DNA from: JBGPIT01 sp041485125
Lineage (GTDB): Bacteria; Desulfobacterota; Binatia; UTPRO1
NCBI GenBank assembly: GCA_041485125.1
Contig: JBGPIT010000069.1
Coordinates: 1 to 16,285, forward strand
Direction: 5' to 3'
DNA length: 16,285 bases
The notes beneath the pieces are model-generated. The model worked only from the letters and a program-made list of their open reading frames with translations, ran no database searches and was not told the origin of the DNA. Below, piece after piece: positions 7,919-14,989 of the stretch (its first letter is position 1; each line of letters begins with the position of its first letter). Both the position numbers and the translations under genes were made by a program.

Positions 7919-8419
7919 ATGAAACGAGTGGCGAAATATGGGCAATTGGTGTTCGGCATCGCGCTCTTGGCGGTCGCCAGCCGCGGAGCCGCGGCTGATA
8001 CGCGCACGTTCTGCGTGCCCCACGGCGCCGCGCGGGCCGCGATCGATTTGAAACCGGGGGCGGGACAAACGCTCGCCGGGGTCAAGGTGGTTCTCGACTA
8101 TCCGGAGCATGCGGTGACGATTCCGGGCTTCGGAAACCAGCCCGAGGTGAAGGCGCGGGTTACCGGCGTACCAAGAGATTTCCTGATGGAGGCAAACGAT
8201 CTCGACGACTCGCTGATCGTCGCGATCGCCGGCACGACCGCCCTTCCGAAAGGCAAAGTCTTCACGGTCGAGCTCGATCGATGCAAGGACACCCCGCCGG
8301 TCGACGCGAAGGACTTTCGCTGCACGGTGGACGAAGCCTCCACTCCAGCGGGCGTGCTGGTCGAAGGCGCGACGTGCACGGTCAATATGATCACTCAACC
8401 GAAGGAGAAGGCACGATGA
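7919..8419 (+). CDS. Minimal secreted protein consisting of a single cohesin-like domain
   Basis: A 166-residue protein: a signal peptide (1-26, ...SRGAAA) and one beta-rich domain (about 38-158), with only a short Lys-rich tail after it. The domain shows the shared pattern 'LAGVKVVLDYP..AVTIPG', a later 'ANDLDDSLIVAI', then 'VFTVELDRC', 'FRCTVDEAS' and 'ATCTVN'. The three late Cys match positions in the homologous domains of neighbouring genes. Being free-standing, it marks the boundaries of the module. The start follows GGGGGAG (7900-7906), spaced 12 bases. The stop overlaps the next gene's ATG as ATGA, so the two are translationally coupled and probably act together. Function is unknown. 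Confidence 0.85.
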   Translation: MKRVAKYGQLVFGIALLAVASRGAAADTRTFCVPHGAARAAIDLKPGAGQTLAGVKVVLDYPEHAVTIPGFGNQPEVKARVTGVPRDFLMEANDLDDSLIVAIAGTTALPKGKVFTVELDRCKDTPPVDAKDFRCTVDEASTPAGVLVEGATCTVNMITQPKEKAR

Positions 8420-9729
8420 CGATCGTTCGTGGAATGACGTGTACGTTGGTTGTTACGGTCCTGCTCGCATCGACGTCGGATCCGGTTGCAGCGGAATCGA
8501 CGAAGGCATCACGCGCGTGCCGGAAGACGATCGGTGCAAAGCTCAGCAAGGTCGTGAGCACGGGCTTCAGCGTCGTCGACGCGTGCCAAAAGAATCGCGA
8601 CAAGGGGAAGTTCGCCGGCGACTGCAACGATCTCGCGCAGGCGGACGTGAAAGCGAAGCTCACGAAAGCGGAAGCCTCGGCGACGAAAGGGATCGCCAAG
8701 AAGTGCTTTCCCGGCGATCCCGTGCTGGGGAACTACGATCTCGGCAATTCAGCGAACGCGTTCTTTCCGACCGCGCAGGACGCAGTCGAGGCGAGCGGCG
8801 CGGCCCTGCTCGGATCTCCCGATCTGCAGGGCGACAAGGCCAAGCTCAAGTGTCACGCGCAAATCTCCAAGACCGCGCTCAAAGACGTGAACGAGATCCT
8901 CAAGACGGCGATCAAATGCCAGAACACATTGGACAAGGTCGCCGTCAGCTTCGGCGAGCTCGCCGCCGATTGTGTCGCGATCGCCGCCAAAGCCGGGCCC
9001 ACAGGCGAGGCCGCGATCGTCAAGAAGTGCACCGGCCTCACCGGCGCGGACGTCGGCAGCTGCAGCCCGCTGCCGACCTGCGCGACCACCGCGGCAACGG
9101 CGACCGGGCAAGCCCTCGTTGCGGCCATCTTCGGCCAGCCGACGCCGGGTTGCGGCAACTCGATCGTCGACGCGGGCGAGGAGTGCGACGACGGCAATGC
9201 CGTCTCGACCGACGGCTGCATCGATTGCAAGCTCGCGACCTGCGGCGACGGCTTCGTGCACGCGGGCGTGGAGCTCTGCGGCGACGTACCGGCCGACGCC
9301 TGCAGCGCGCCGAGCGTGAACACCTGCCAAGTGCCACCCTGCGTTCCGTCGGGGACGACCCGGCAGGTGACCGTCAAGTTCACGAAGCCGGCGAGCCAGA
9401 CGGTCGCCGGTCTTCTGATCGCCCTCGACTATCCTGAGACCCAAGTACGGATCCCGGGAACCGGGAGCGACGGACAGGTCACAGGGCGAGTCACGGTCAT
9501 CCCGAGCGGTATTTCCGCCATCACCGACAGCGACTACGACCTGCAAGTCGCGGTGACGTCCATCGCGATCGACCCCGGCGACTTCTTCACGGTCCAGTTC
9601 GACGACTGCGAGGCGGTCACCGCGCCGACCCTCGACGAGTTCGCCTGCAACGTCCTCGAGGCATCGAACGACCAGACCCCGCCCGCGATCATCACGTCGC
9701 AAGTGCACTGCACGGTTACCGCGCCGTAG
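8416..9729 (+). CDS. Secreted modular protein: Cys/Lys helical units, myxobacterial-type disulfide repeats, cohesin-like domain
   Basis: A 437-residue exported protein with a signal peptide (1-26, ...SDPVAA). Two four-Cys Lys-rich helical units lie at about 35-97 (CRKTIGAKLSKVV...ACQKN...GKFAGDC...KAEASATKGIAKKC) and 146-205 (CHAQISKTALKDV...KCQNTL...DC...IVKKC). Residues 246-290 contain disulfide repeats of the type annotated in myxobacteria (CGNSIVDAGEECDDGN, then CGDGFVHAGVELCGD). Residues 313-435 form the shared beta-rich domain (VAGLLIALDYPETQVRIPG, DFFTVQFDDCE, FACNVLEASND, VHCTV). GAAGGAG (8401-8407) lies inside the upstream gene, eight bases ahead of the ATG, and the two genes share four bases. 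A hairpin terminator follows. The helical and beta modules are shared with the genes at 6193 and 12026. Enzymatic motifs are not visible. Confidence 0.87.
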   Translation: MTIVRGMTCTLVVTVLLASTSDPVAAESTKASRACRKTIGAKLSKVVSTGFSVVDACQKNRDKGKFAGDCNDLAQADVKAKLTKAEASATKGIAKKCFPGDPVLGNYDLGNSANAFFPTAQDAVEASGAALLGSPDLQGDKAKLKCHAQISKTALKDVNEILKTAIKCQNTLDKVAVSFGELAADCVAIAAKAGPTGEAAIVKKCTGLTGADVGSCSPLPTCATTAATATGQALVAAIFGQPTPGCGNSIVDAGEECDDGNAVSTDGCIDCKLATCGDGFVHAGVELCGDVPADACSAPSVNTCQVPPCVPSGTTRQVTVKFTKPASQTVAGLLIALDYPETQVRIPGTGSDGQVTGRVTVIPSGISAITDSDYDLQVAVTSIAIDPGDFFTVQFDDCEAVTAPTLDEFACNVLEASNDQTPPAIITSQVHCTVTAP

Positions 9730-9737
9730 TCACCACG

Positions 9738-9782
9738 CTCGGTCGCGCGTCTGGCCTCATCGGTCCCAGACGCGCGATCGAG
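9738..9782 (+). terminator. Long GC hairpin after the second plus-strand unit
   Basis: CTCGGTCGCGCGTCTGG (9738-9754) pairs over its full 17 bp with CCAGACGCGCGATCGAG (9766-9782), with one G-U pair and an 11-nt loop. It starts nine bases after the stop at 9729. A T-tract is lacking, but stem length and position make a transcript end likely. Confidence 0.75.
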
Positions 9783-9927
9783 CAATGCGCCGGCGCCGGG
9801 CAGCGTCACGCCGCCGTTACCTAACCGTCACACTCCCGCTACACGATCGTCGCTTTTCGTCTGTAGCCTCGCTCGAATCGTCGGGCGCTCTCGGTGCGCT
9901 CGCTGTCACAGCCTTGCGAGGACTTGA

Positions 9928-12003
9928 ATGACCTTTGGCTTCCACAGCGCCCGGATCGCGGTGTCAGCGCTCTCGACCGCTGCTCTCCTCTGCTTACCCG
10001 CGGTCGCGGCCGCGAAAGCTCCCCTCTCGAACGACCCGTCACCACTCCTGACGTGCCAGGACACGATCCGGGTCGCGGCGCTGAAGCTCGGCACCGAGAC
10101 CGAGCGCGCCGTCTCCGCGTGCCTGACTCGCGGCATCGAGTGCGTGGTCGGAACGGCGGAACCCGCTCCCGACTGCTGCCTGCGCGCCCAAGAGCGCTGT
10201 CGTGGCGACTTGGCCAAGCTCGCCAAGGCCGCCGAGCGCTTCGAGGTGTTCGTGCAGAACCGGCGCTGCGGCAGCATCGACTTCGCCGAGATCGTGAGCC
10301 CGAACGGCCTCGGCTACGCGGCTCTCGCCGACGCCTGTGGCGGTCTCGTACCGCCGGGCTCAATAGCGGATCTCACGGCACTCACGGACTGCCTGGCGCG
10401 GGTCGTCGTCGGGGAGATCGCGTGCACCGTCGGCACGCAGGAGCTGCCCCGCGGCCTCGACGCGCTCGTATGCGTCGACCTCGAGACGGACTTTCAGACC
10501 GCGACCGGCATCGACCTCGGGACCTGCAACCTCATCAGTGGCTCACCGACGCCACACGCAACCCCGAGCACCGTGGCGAGCGCCACGAGCACCCCGACAC
10601 AAGCTCCGACTCCGACCAGCGTTCCAACCGCGTCGGCGACCCGCACGACGACGGCAGCGCCGACGATGCTCGCGACGACGACTCCAACCCGGAGCGCCAC
10701 CGCGAGCGCGACACCGACCGCGTCTCCGACTGCCAGCGCGACGGCGACTGCCACCGCGATTGCCAGCGTGACGGCGACAGCCTCCCCTACGTCCTCCGCG
10801 ACCGCGACGCCGACGGCGACGCTCGAGCCCACGGCAACGCCGACACGGACCCCGACGCCGTCACCGACTCGTACCGCGACGACCACTCCGTCCGAGATAG
10901 CGACAGCCACCGCTACCTCCGCGGCGACGGCGACGGCGACCGCAACTCCCGAGCCGACGGCGACGCCGACACGAACTTCGACGCCCTCACCGACTCGAAC
11001 CGCGACGACGACTCCGTTCGCGACGGCGACGGCGACCGCCACCATCGTCACGAGCGTGACACCGGTGCCGACCGTCACCGCCAGCGCGACCGTGACACCG
11101 ACCGCCACGTCGACATCGACGGCAACCCCCACGAGCACCGCGACGCTCACCCCGACACGAACCGCGTCGACGACACCGACTACCACCAGCACCGCGACGG
11201 CAACGCCGACGCCAACGGCAACCGTCACCCCGACCGCAATCCGCACGGTCACGGCAACGGCAACGCCGACGCGGACGGCAACGCCGACGTCGACGCCGAC
11301 GGTAACGCCGGTGCCGACTCAGACGTCGACACCCAATCCAACGCTGACGGCGACCGCTACGTCGACACCAACGACGACGGCGACCGCCACAGCGATGCTG
11401 ACTCCAACAGCGACGGTGACACCGACCAGCAAGACCGCAACGCCGACGAAGACCCGCACCCCGACGCCGACCCGGACTCCGACGGCGACCATCACGCCCG
11501 GCTGCGGCAACGGCAGGGTCGATCCCGGCGAGGACTGTGACGACGGGAACAACACGAATTGCGACGACTGCCCCGTAGGCTGCAAGCGCGCTCCCACCAC
11601 GTGCCCGACCGCGGGAACGCTCTCGCAGAGCTTCCGCCTGCACGCGCCGCCGAACGCGGTCTTGTCGGGCGCGGTCATCTGTCTCACCTATCCGGTAGGA
11701 ACGCTGGCGCTGCCGGGCGGCACCGGCGCTCTCGTGAGCGGGCGGACCACCGGCGCAGGCTCCTTCCCGCTGCTCAACGACTTCGACAACGCCGCGCAGC
11801 TCGGGTTCCTGCTGGACCCCGGCGTTCCGGAGGTCGACCCCGTCATCAAATTCGACCTCTGCACGGGCGCGACCGCGCCGCCGCCGACGGCGTTCAACTG
11901 CATCGTCAACAGTGCTTCGAACGACGGACGGGACATCAACCCGCCGTCGCTCGTCGAGTGCGGCGCCGTCACACCGGCGCCCACTCCCACGCCAACGCCG
12001 TAG
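9928..12003 (+). CDS. Secreted modular protein with a ~318-residue Thr/Pro linker, disulfide repeat and cohesin-like domain
   Basis: A 691-residue exported protein. The signal peptide covers 1-29 (...LCLPAVAAA). Residues 40-200 form a Cys-rich globular region whose first part (TCQDTIRVAALKLGTE...) may be a diverged form of the helical unit in neighbouring genes. Residues about 205-522 are an unbroken low-complexity linker of Thr, Pro, Ala and Ser with scattered Arg. Residues 525-553 carry a disulfide repeat (CGNGRVDPGEDCDDGN, then CDDCPVGCK). Residues about 563-680 form the shared beta-rich domain (LSGAVICLTYPVG, VIKFDLC, FNCIVNSASND), followed by a second short Thr/Pro tail right up to the stop. 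GAGGA (9918-9922) supports the start. The last ~168 residues are nearly identical to those of the next gene, 22 nt downstream, so these two are recent relatives in one operon. Confidence 0.86.
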   Translation: MTFGFHSARIAVSALSTAALLCLPAVAAAKAPLSNDPSPLLTCQDTIRVAALKLGTETERAVSACLTRGIECVVGTAEPAPDCCLRAQERCRGDLAKLAKAAERFEVFVQNRRCGSIDFAEIVSPNGLGYAALADACGGLVPPGSIADLTALTDCLARVVVGEIACTVGTQELPRGLDALVCVDLETDFQTATGIDLGTCNLISGSPTPHATPSTVASATSTPTQAPTPTSVPTASATRTTTAAPTMLATTTPTRSATASATPTASPTASATATATAIASVTATASPTSSATATPTATLEPTATPTRTPTPSPTRTATTTPSEIATATATSAATATATATPEPTATPTRTSTPSPTRTATTTPFATATATATIVTSVTPVPTVTASATVTPTATSTSTATPTSTATLTPTRTASTTPTTTSTATATPTPTATVTPTAIRTVTATATPTRTATPTSTPTVTPVPTQTSTPNPTLTATATSTPTTTATATAMLTPTATVTPTSKTATPTKTRTPTPTRTPTATITPGCGNGRVDPGEDCDDGNNTNCDDCPVGCKRAPTTCPTAGTLSQSFRLHAPPNAVLSGAVICLTYPVGTLALPGGTGALVSGRTTGAGSFPLLNDFDNAAQLGFLLDPGVPEVDPVIKFDLCTGATAPPPTAFNCIVNSASNDGRDINPPSLVECGAVTPAPTPTPTP
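10540..11493 (+). repeat. Degenerate Thr/Pro-coding repeat tract
   Basis: About 950 bp of imperfect short-period sequence built from ACN and CCN codons (for example ACGCCGACG, ACCGCGACG), encoding the Thr/Pro linker. Because of this composition several other frames on both strands stay open, giving Arg-rich, Asp-rich and Val/Gly-rich shadow frames that should not be taken as genes. A larger internal duplication is visible: segments near 10813-10880 and 10948-11010 both encode TATPEPTATPTRTSTPSPT-like strings. Confidence 0.85.
11491..12003 (+). repeat. Direct repeat copy 1: shared 3' end of two neighbouring genes
   Basis: This segment matches 13280-13792 at a constant offset of 1,789 bp up to the two stop codons, with no gaps. 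It encodes the disulfide repeat, the beta-rich domain and the short Thr/Pro tail. One block from 11821 is identical over about 80 bases. By eye about 13 of roughly 168 encoded residues differ. Confidence 0.9.
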
Positions 12004-12025
12004 GTCCGAGCAGGGAGGATGGATG

Positions 12026-13792
12026 ATGAGGAGCTTCAAACGATCGCGGCGGCCTCTTGGCCTCGGCGCGCAGGCAGTGGTGCTCGGCCTTCTGGCAATC
12101 GTCACGGCGGACCCGGCAGCCGCCGACCCCGTCAAGTGCGAGCGGGCGATCGCCAAGACCGCGGCGAAATTCGCGCAAACGATGATGGCCGCGCTGGCGA
12201 AATGTGAGGAGGCGAAGCTCAAAGACGACGTTCCGCTCGGCATCGCCTGCGCCGCGGAAGCGAAGACCGCCGCCGCCATCGGCAAGGCCGAGAGCGCGCT
12301 CCGCGCGGCGATTCCGAAGAGCTGTGGCGGCAAGAACCAGACCTGCGCCGCCGGTGACGCGGGCGCCAACGCCGACGATTCACTCGCCGACATCGGGTGG
12401 AGCATCGGCGCCTGCCCCAATTTCGAGAGCGGCAGCTGCACGAACGCGATTGCCGACTGCGATGACATCGGCTCCTGCATCGCTTGCGTCTTCGCCGTCG
12501 CCGTCCGCCAGGCGAGCGACCTCTACAACGCGGCGCTCGCACCTTCGCAGCCGGGGAGCGCGCTCGCCAAGTGTCAGGTCGCGATCGGCAAGGAGACGGC
12601 GAAGTTCTTCGCCGCCAAGACCAAGGCGCTGCAGAAGTGTGAGGACCAGATCCTCGCCGCCAAGATCACGGGCCCATGCCCCGATGCCAAGACGCAGGCG
12701 TCGATCGCCAAGGCCGAAACGACGAAGCTGAAGAAGATCTGCGGTCCATGCGGTGGACCGGACGGCGCCTGCGGCGGTGGCGACGATCTCACCCTCGCCG
12801 AGATCGGCTTCGCACACGCGTGCCCCGCCGTGACGATTCCGGGCGGCGCCGCGTGCGGCGGCCCAATCACGAGCCTCTCCGACATCGTCGCCTGCGTCGA
12901 CTGCGTGACCGAGTTCAAAGCGGACTGTCTGGATGCTCTGGCGGTACCGGGCCTCGAGCCTTACCCGCCGGCGTGTAACGCCGCACCGACTACTCCCACG
13001 GCGACGGTGACCGCGATCCCGACCGCGACCCGCACCGCCACCCCGACGGCGACGGCGACAGTCACCGCGACACCGACCGCGACCCTTCATGCGACACCGA
13101 CACCGACGCCGACTCCGGTGCCGACCACGACGTCGACGCGCACTCCCACGCCGGTCGTGACCATCACCCCGACGTCGACGCCGACGGCGACCAGTCGGAC
13201 CGCGACGCCGACGCCAACCCGCACCGTCACGCCGACGCGAACGCGGACCCCGACTGCCACCAGGACCCCGACCGCAACCATCACACCGGGATGCGGCAAC
13301 GGCAGGGTCGACCCCGGCGAGGACTGTGACGACGGCAACACCGCGAACTGCGACGACTGCCCGGCCGGTTGCAAGCGCGCTCCCACGACCTGCCCGACGG
13401 CATCGATGCTCTCGCAAACGTTTCGTCTCCATGCACCGCCCGATGCGGTGCTGTCCGGCGCGGTCATCTGCCTGACGTATCCCGTGGGAACGCTGGCGCT
13501 GCCGGGTGGCACCGGCGCTCTCGTGAGCGGGCGGGTGACCGGCGCGGGCTCCTTCCCGCTGCTCAACGACTTCGACAACGCCGCGCAGCTCGGGTTCCTG
13601 CTGGACCCAGGCGTTCCGGAGGTCGACCCCGTCATCAAATTCGACCTCTGCACGGGCGCGACCGCGCCGCCGCCGACGGCGTTCAACTGCACCGTGAACA
13701 GCGCCTCGAACGACGGACGGGCCATCGATCCCCCGTCGCTCGTCGAGTGCGCGGCCGTTACACCCGCACCGACGCCAACGCAGACACCCTAG
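12026..13792 (+). CDS. Secreted modular protein: two complete Cys/Lys helical repeats, Thr/Pro linker, disulfide repeat, cohesin-like domain
   Basis: A 588-residue exported protein with a signal peptide (1-33, ...VTADPAAA). Two consecutive repeats of one module are clear. Copy 1 covers about 37-170 (CERAIAKTAAKFA...LAKCEEA...C...; tail with CP and CIAC). Copy 2 covers about 182-305 (CQVAIGKETAKFFA...LQKCEDQ...GPCPDAKT; tail with CP and CVDC). A Thr/Pro linker spans 321-421. The disulfide repeat (CGNGRVDPGEDCDDGN) and the beta-rich domain (about 460-578) follow, ending in another short Thr/Pro tail. The ATG at 12026 is preferred because AGGGAGGA (12012-12019) lies at good spacing; ATG at 12023 in the same frame would add one residue. 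It is 22 nt after the previous gene, the last of the run, with a hairpin terminator 150 bp downstream. The function of the helical module is unknown; CxxC occurs without the His of haem-binding sites. Confidence 0.87.
   Translation: MRSFKRSRRPLGLGAQAVVLGLLAIVTADPAAADPVKCERAIAKTAAKFAQTMMAALAKCEEAKLKDDVPLGIACAAEAKTAAAIGKAESALRAAIPKSCGGKNQTCAAGDAGANADDSLADIGWSIGACPNFESGSCTNAIADCDDIGSCIACVFAVAVRQASDLYNAALAPSQPGSALAKCQVAIGKETAKFFAAKTKALQKCEDQILAAKITGPCPDAKTQASIAKAETTKLKKICGPCGGPDGACGGGDDLTLAEIGFAHACPAVTIPGGAACGGPITSLSDIVACVDCVTEFKADCLDALAVPGLEPYPPACNAAPTTPTATVTAIPTATRTATPTATATVTATPTATLHATPTPTPTPVPTTTSTRTPTPVVTITPTSTPTATSRTATPTPTRTVTPTRTRTPTATRTPTATITPGCGNGRVDPGEDCDDGNTANCDDCPAGCKRAPTTCPTASMLSQTFRLHAPPDAVLSGAVICLTYPVGTLALPGGTGALVSGRVTGAGSFPLLNDFDNAAQLGFLLDPGVPEVDPVIKFDLCTGATAPPPTAFNCTVNSASNDGRAIDPPSLVECAAVTPAPTPTQTP
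12986..13288 (+). repeat. Thr/Pro-coding linker tract
   Basis: About 300 bp of imperfect ACN/CCN codon repeats encoding residues 321-421 of the gene starting at 12026. It is one third the length of the tract in the upstream paralogue, so linker length is the main difference between the 3' halves of the two genes. Confidence 0.8.
13280..13792 (+). repeat. Direct repeat copy 2: shared 3' end of two neighbouring genes
   Basis: Partner of 11491-12003 at a constant 1,789-bp offset. Most differences are single bases, and the two stop codons coincide. The similarity fades at the upstream edge into the Thr/Pro repeats, which would serve well as a recombination zone. Confidence 0.9.
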
Positions 13793-13941
13793 ACGTCGGC
13801 ACGAGAGACGTCGGCGCCCCGTCGGTGTCGTGGAGATGTCACGGGCGCGTCACGCCTCCGCCATGCTGCGCAGATAGTGACGATCGTACCCGTTTGTGAC
13901 CGTCGTCGTCCGCGACGACCCATGACCCGCACACGGGTACC

Positions 13942-13975
13942 GAGGAAGGCGGGGTGCCCCCATCCCGCCTTCCTC
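13942..13975. terminator. Perfect hairpin, probable bidirectional terminator
   Basis: GAGGAAGGCGGG (13942-13953) pairs perfectly with CCCGCCTTCCTC (13964-13975) around a 10-nt loop. It lies between the converging end of the plus-strand operon (13792) and the minus-strand acyltransferase remnant (14046), so it could serve both strands. The rest of 13793-14045 shows no gene. Confidence 0.75.
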
Positions 13976-14045
13976 ACCCCCAAACCGCAGAGTCGGCCGC
14001 GTTCGACGCCCGCCCCCCGCGAACCTACCGCTCGGGCGTCGAGAC

Positions 14046-14516
14046 TCAGGCGGCTCGGCGCGATCGCTTGGGCGTGATCGACACGTCGGCGGTCGACTCG
14101 AGGCCGAGCGTCCGGACGACGAAATCCCGCGACGCGGCGACGAGCTCGCGACGCGTCCACGCGGCGCCGTCGATCGGCGCGCCGAAGGTGAGCTCGACGT
14201 CGAGCTCGGGCTCGCGCAGCACCCGCGCGAGCGACTCCCCGAACGTCATGTCGTCGATGAACGCGGCGGCGGGATGCGGTCCGCCGTCGGACGCGGGATA
14301 GCGGATCGCCACCGGCTGGACGCGCGCCCCAGTCTCGACCGCGGCCTCGAGCAGCGCCGCGTAGAAGCGCCGGACGGTCGTGCCGTCGGTGGTGGTGCCC
14401 TCGGGAAAGACGACGACGCGCTCTTCGCTGCGAAGCGCGGCGGCGATTGCGCCTTTGACGCGGGCGGCGTCGCGAAAGCTGCCGCGCTCGATGAAGAACG
14501 TGCCGAAGCGCGCCGA
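14046..14516 (-). pseudogene. PlsC/OlsA-like acyltransferase remnant (C-terminal half)
   Basis: Reading the minus strand, this frame gives RFGTFFIERGSFRDAARVKG, then ALRSEERVVVFPEGTTTDGTTVRRF, then VQPVAIRYPASDGG, ending at TGA 14046-14048. FPEGTT and 'GTFFIERG' are hallmark motifs of lysophospholipid/1-acylglycerol-phosphate acyltransferases (PlsC superfamily; OlsA is the ornithine-lipid member). The catalytic HX4D motif and the whole N-terminal half are absent. A stop at 14517-14519 closes this frame on its upstream side, where the sequence runs instead into OlsB-like sequence in another frame. About 156 residues remain of the usual ~250. I read it as a broken gene. Confidence 0.75.
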
Positions 14517-14908
14517 TCAACAGCGTGATCACGCCCCCGCTACGGTAGCCGGGGTGGACTCACGCGCGCCCGACCTCCGCGAGCCGTCCGCTCGCTCTCG
14601 ACGCGGTAGAGCTGGAACTCCGTCGCGGAGTAGAAGCCTCCCGCCTTGCGCGCGCCGGTATCGCTCAGGATGCGATACGTACCGACGATCGCGCCGGTCG
14701 CAGTGTCGCGCGCGACGAGATGCTCGCAAAACTCGTCGAAGGGATCGATGTCGAGGCGCCGCCCGTCATCGTCGCGTCCGACCCCGAGGGCGTCGCGATA
14801 GACCTCGTATCGCAGCCGTTGCGCCTCGCGCACTTCGCCGGCGTCGCGCGTGACGTACGCGAGGAACCGCGCGGATGGGATCGGGTGCAACGACTCCGCG
14901 GCGTCCAC
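14517..14908 (-). pseudogene. OlsB-like N-acyltransferase remnant (N-terminal part)
   Basis: From GTG at 14908 the frame gives REAQRLRYEVYRDALGV, then DPFDEFCEHLVARDTATGA, then IVGTYRILSD and GGFYSATEFQLYRVE. This matches the GNAT-type family of OlsB (ornithine N-acyltransferase, first step of ornithine-lipid synthesis) and haemolysin-like relatives. Near 14585 the match switches frame to RLAEVGRA, then meets TGA at 14560-14562 where relatives carry Cys, then continues VHPGYRSGGVITLLIGAL. After that it abuts the PlsC-like remnant. The C-terminal third is missing. With a frameshift, a nonsense codon and a fused junction, it is a decayed gene. The start has only weak ribosome-site support. Confidence 0.72.
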
Positions 14909-14970
14909 ATCCTGAGAGTATCCACATCACTCATGACGGAATGATGAGAATACGATGGCGACCTCGTGAC

Positions 14971-14989
14971 CATAAACCGTTCGTTTATG
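14971..14989. repeat. AT-rich inverted repeat at the end of the zinc-ribbon gene
   Basis: CATAAAC (14971-14977) and GTTTATG (14983-14989) form a perfect 7-bp inverted repeat with a 5-nt loop. It overlaps the TAA stop (14985-14987) of the minus-strand gene. It is unusually AT-rich for this window. It could be a weak terminator or a protein-binding dyad. Confidence 0.35.

Noticed and set aside
10494..11252. Minus-strand Val/Gly/Ala-rich frame
   Set aside because: It is the reverse complement of the same low-complexity tract, with no ribosome site or independent features.
9894..11540. Alternative plus-strand frame of about 548 codons overlapping the 9928 gene
   Set aside because: Its Asp/Arg/His-rich string is the Thr/Pro tract read in another frame; the real frame has a signal peptide and recognisable terminal domains.
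10987..12480. Minus-strand frame of 497 codons
   Set aside because: It spans the end of one plus-strand gene and the start of the next, with Arg-rich low-complexity content typical of antisense GC-rich DNA.
10540..13288. Short-period repeats as a CRISPR array
   Set aside because: The repeats are codon-level Thr/Pro coding with no unique spacers or fixed repeat length.
6193..13792. CxxC motifs (CLSC, CIAC, CVDC) as possible cytochrome c haem sites
   Set aside because: None is followed by His, so covalent haem attachment is not supported.
13789..14532. Minus-strand frame of 247 codons through the acyltransferase region
   Set aside because: Only its first ~15 residues match OlsB-like sequence; the remainder is Arg-rich out-of-frame PlsC sequence and even crosses the terminator, so it is a product of the frameshift.
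14560..14562. In-frame TGA at a Cys position of the OlsB-like remnant, possible selenocysteine
   Set aside because: Nearby frameshift and deletion junction make pseudogenisation far simpler, and no selenocysteine insertion hairpin is evident.
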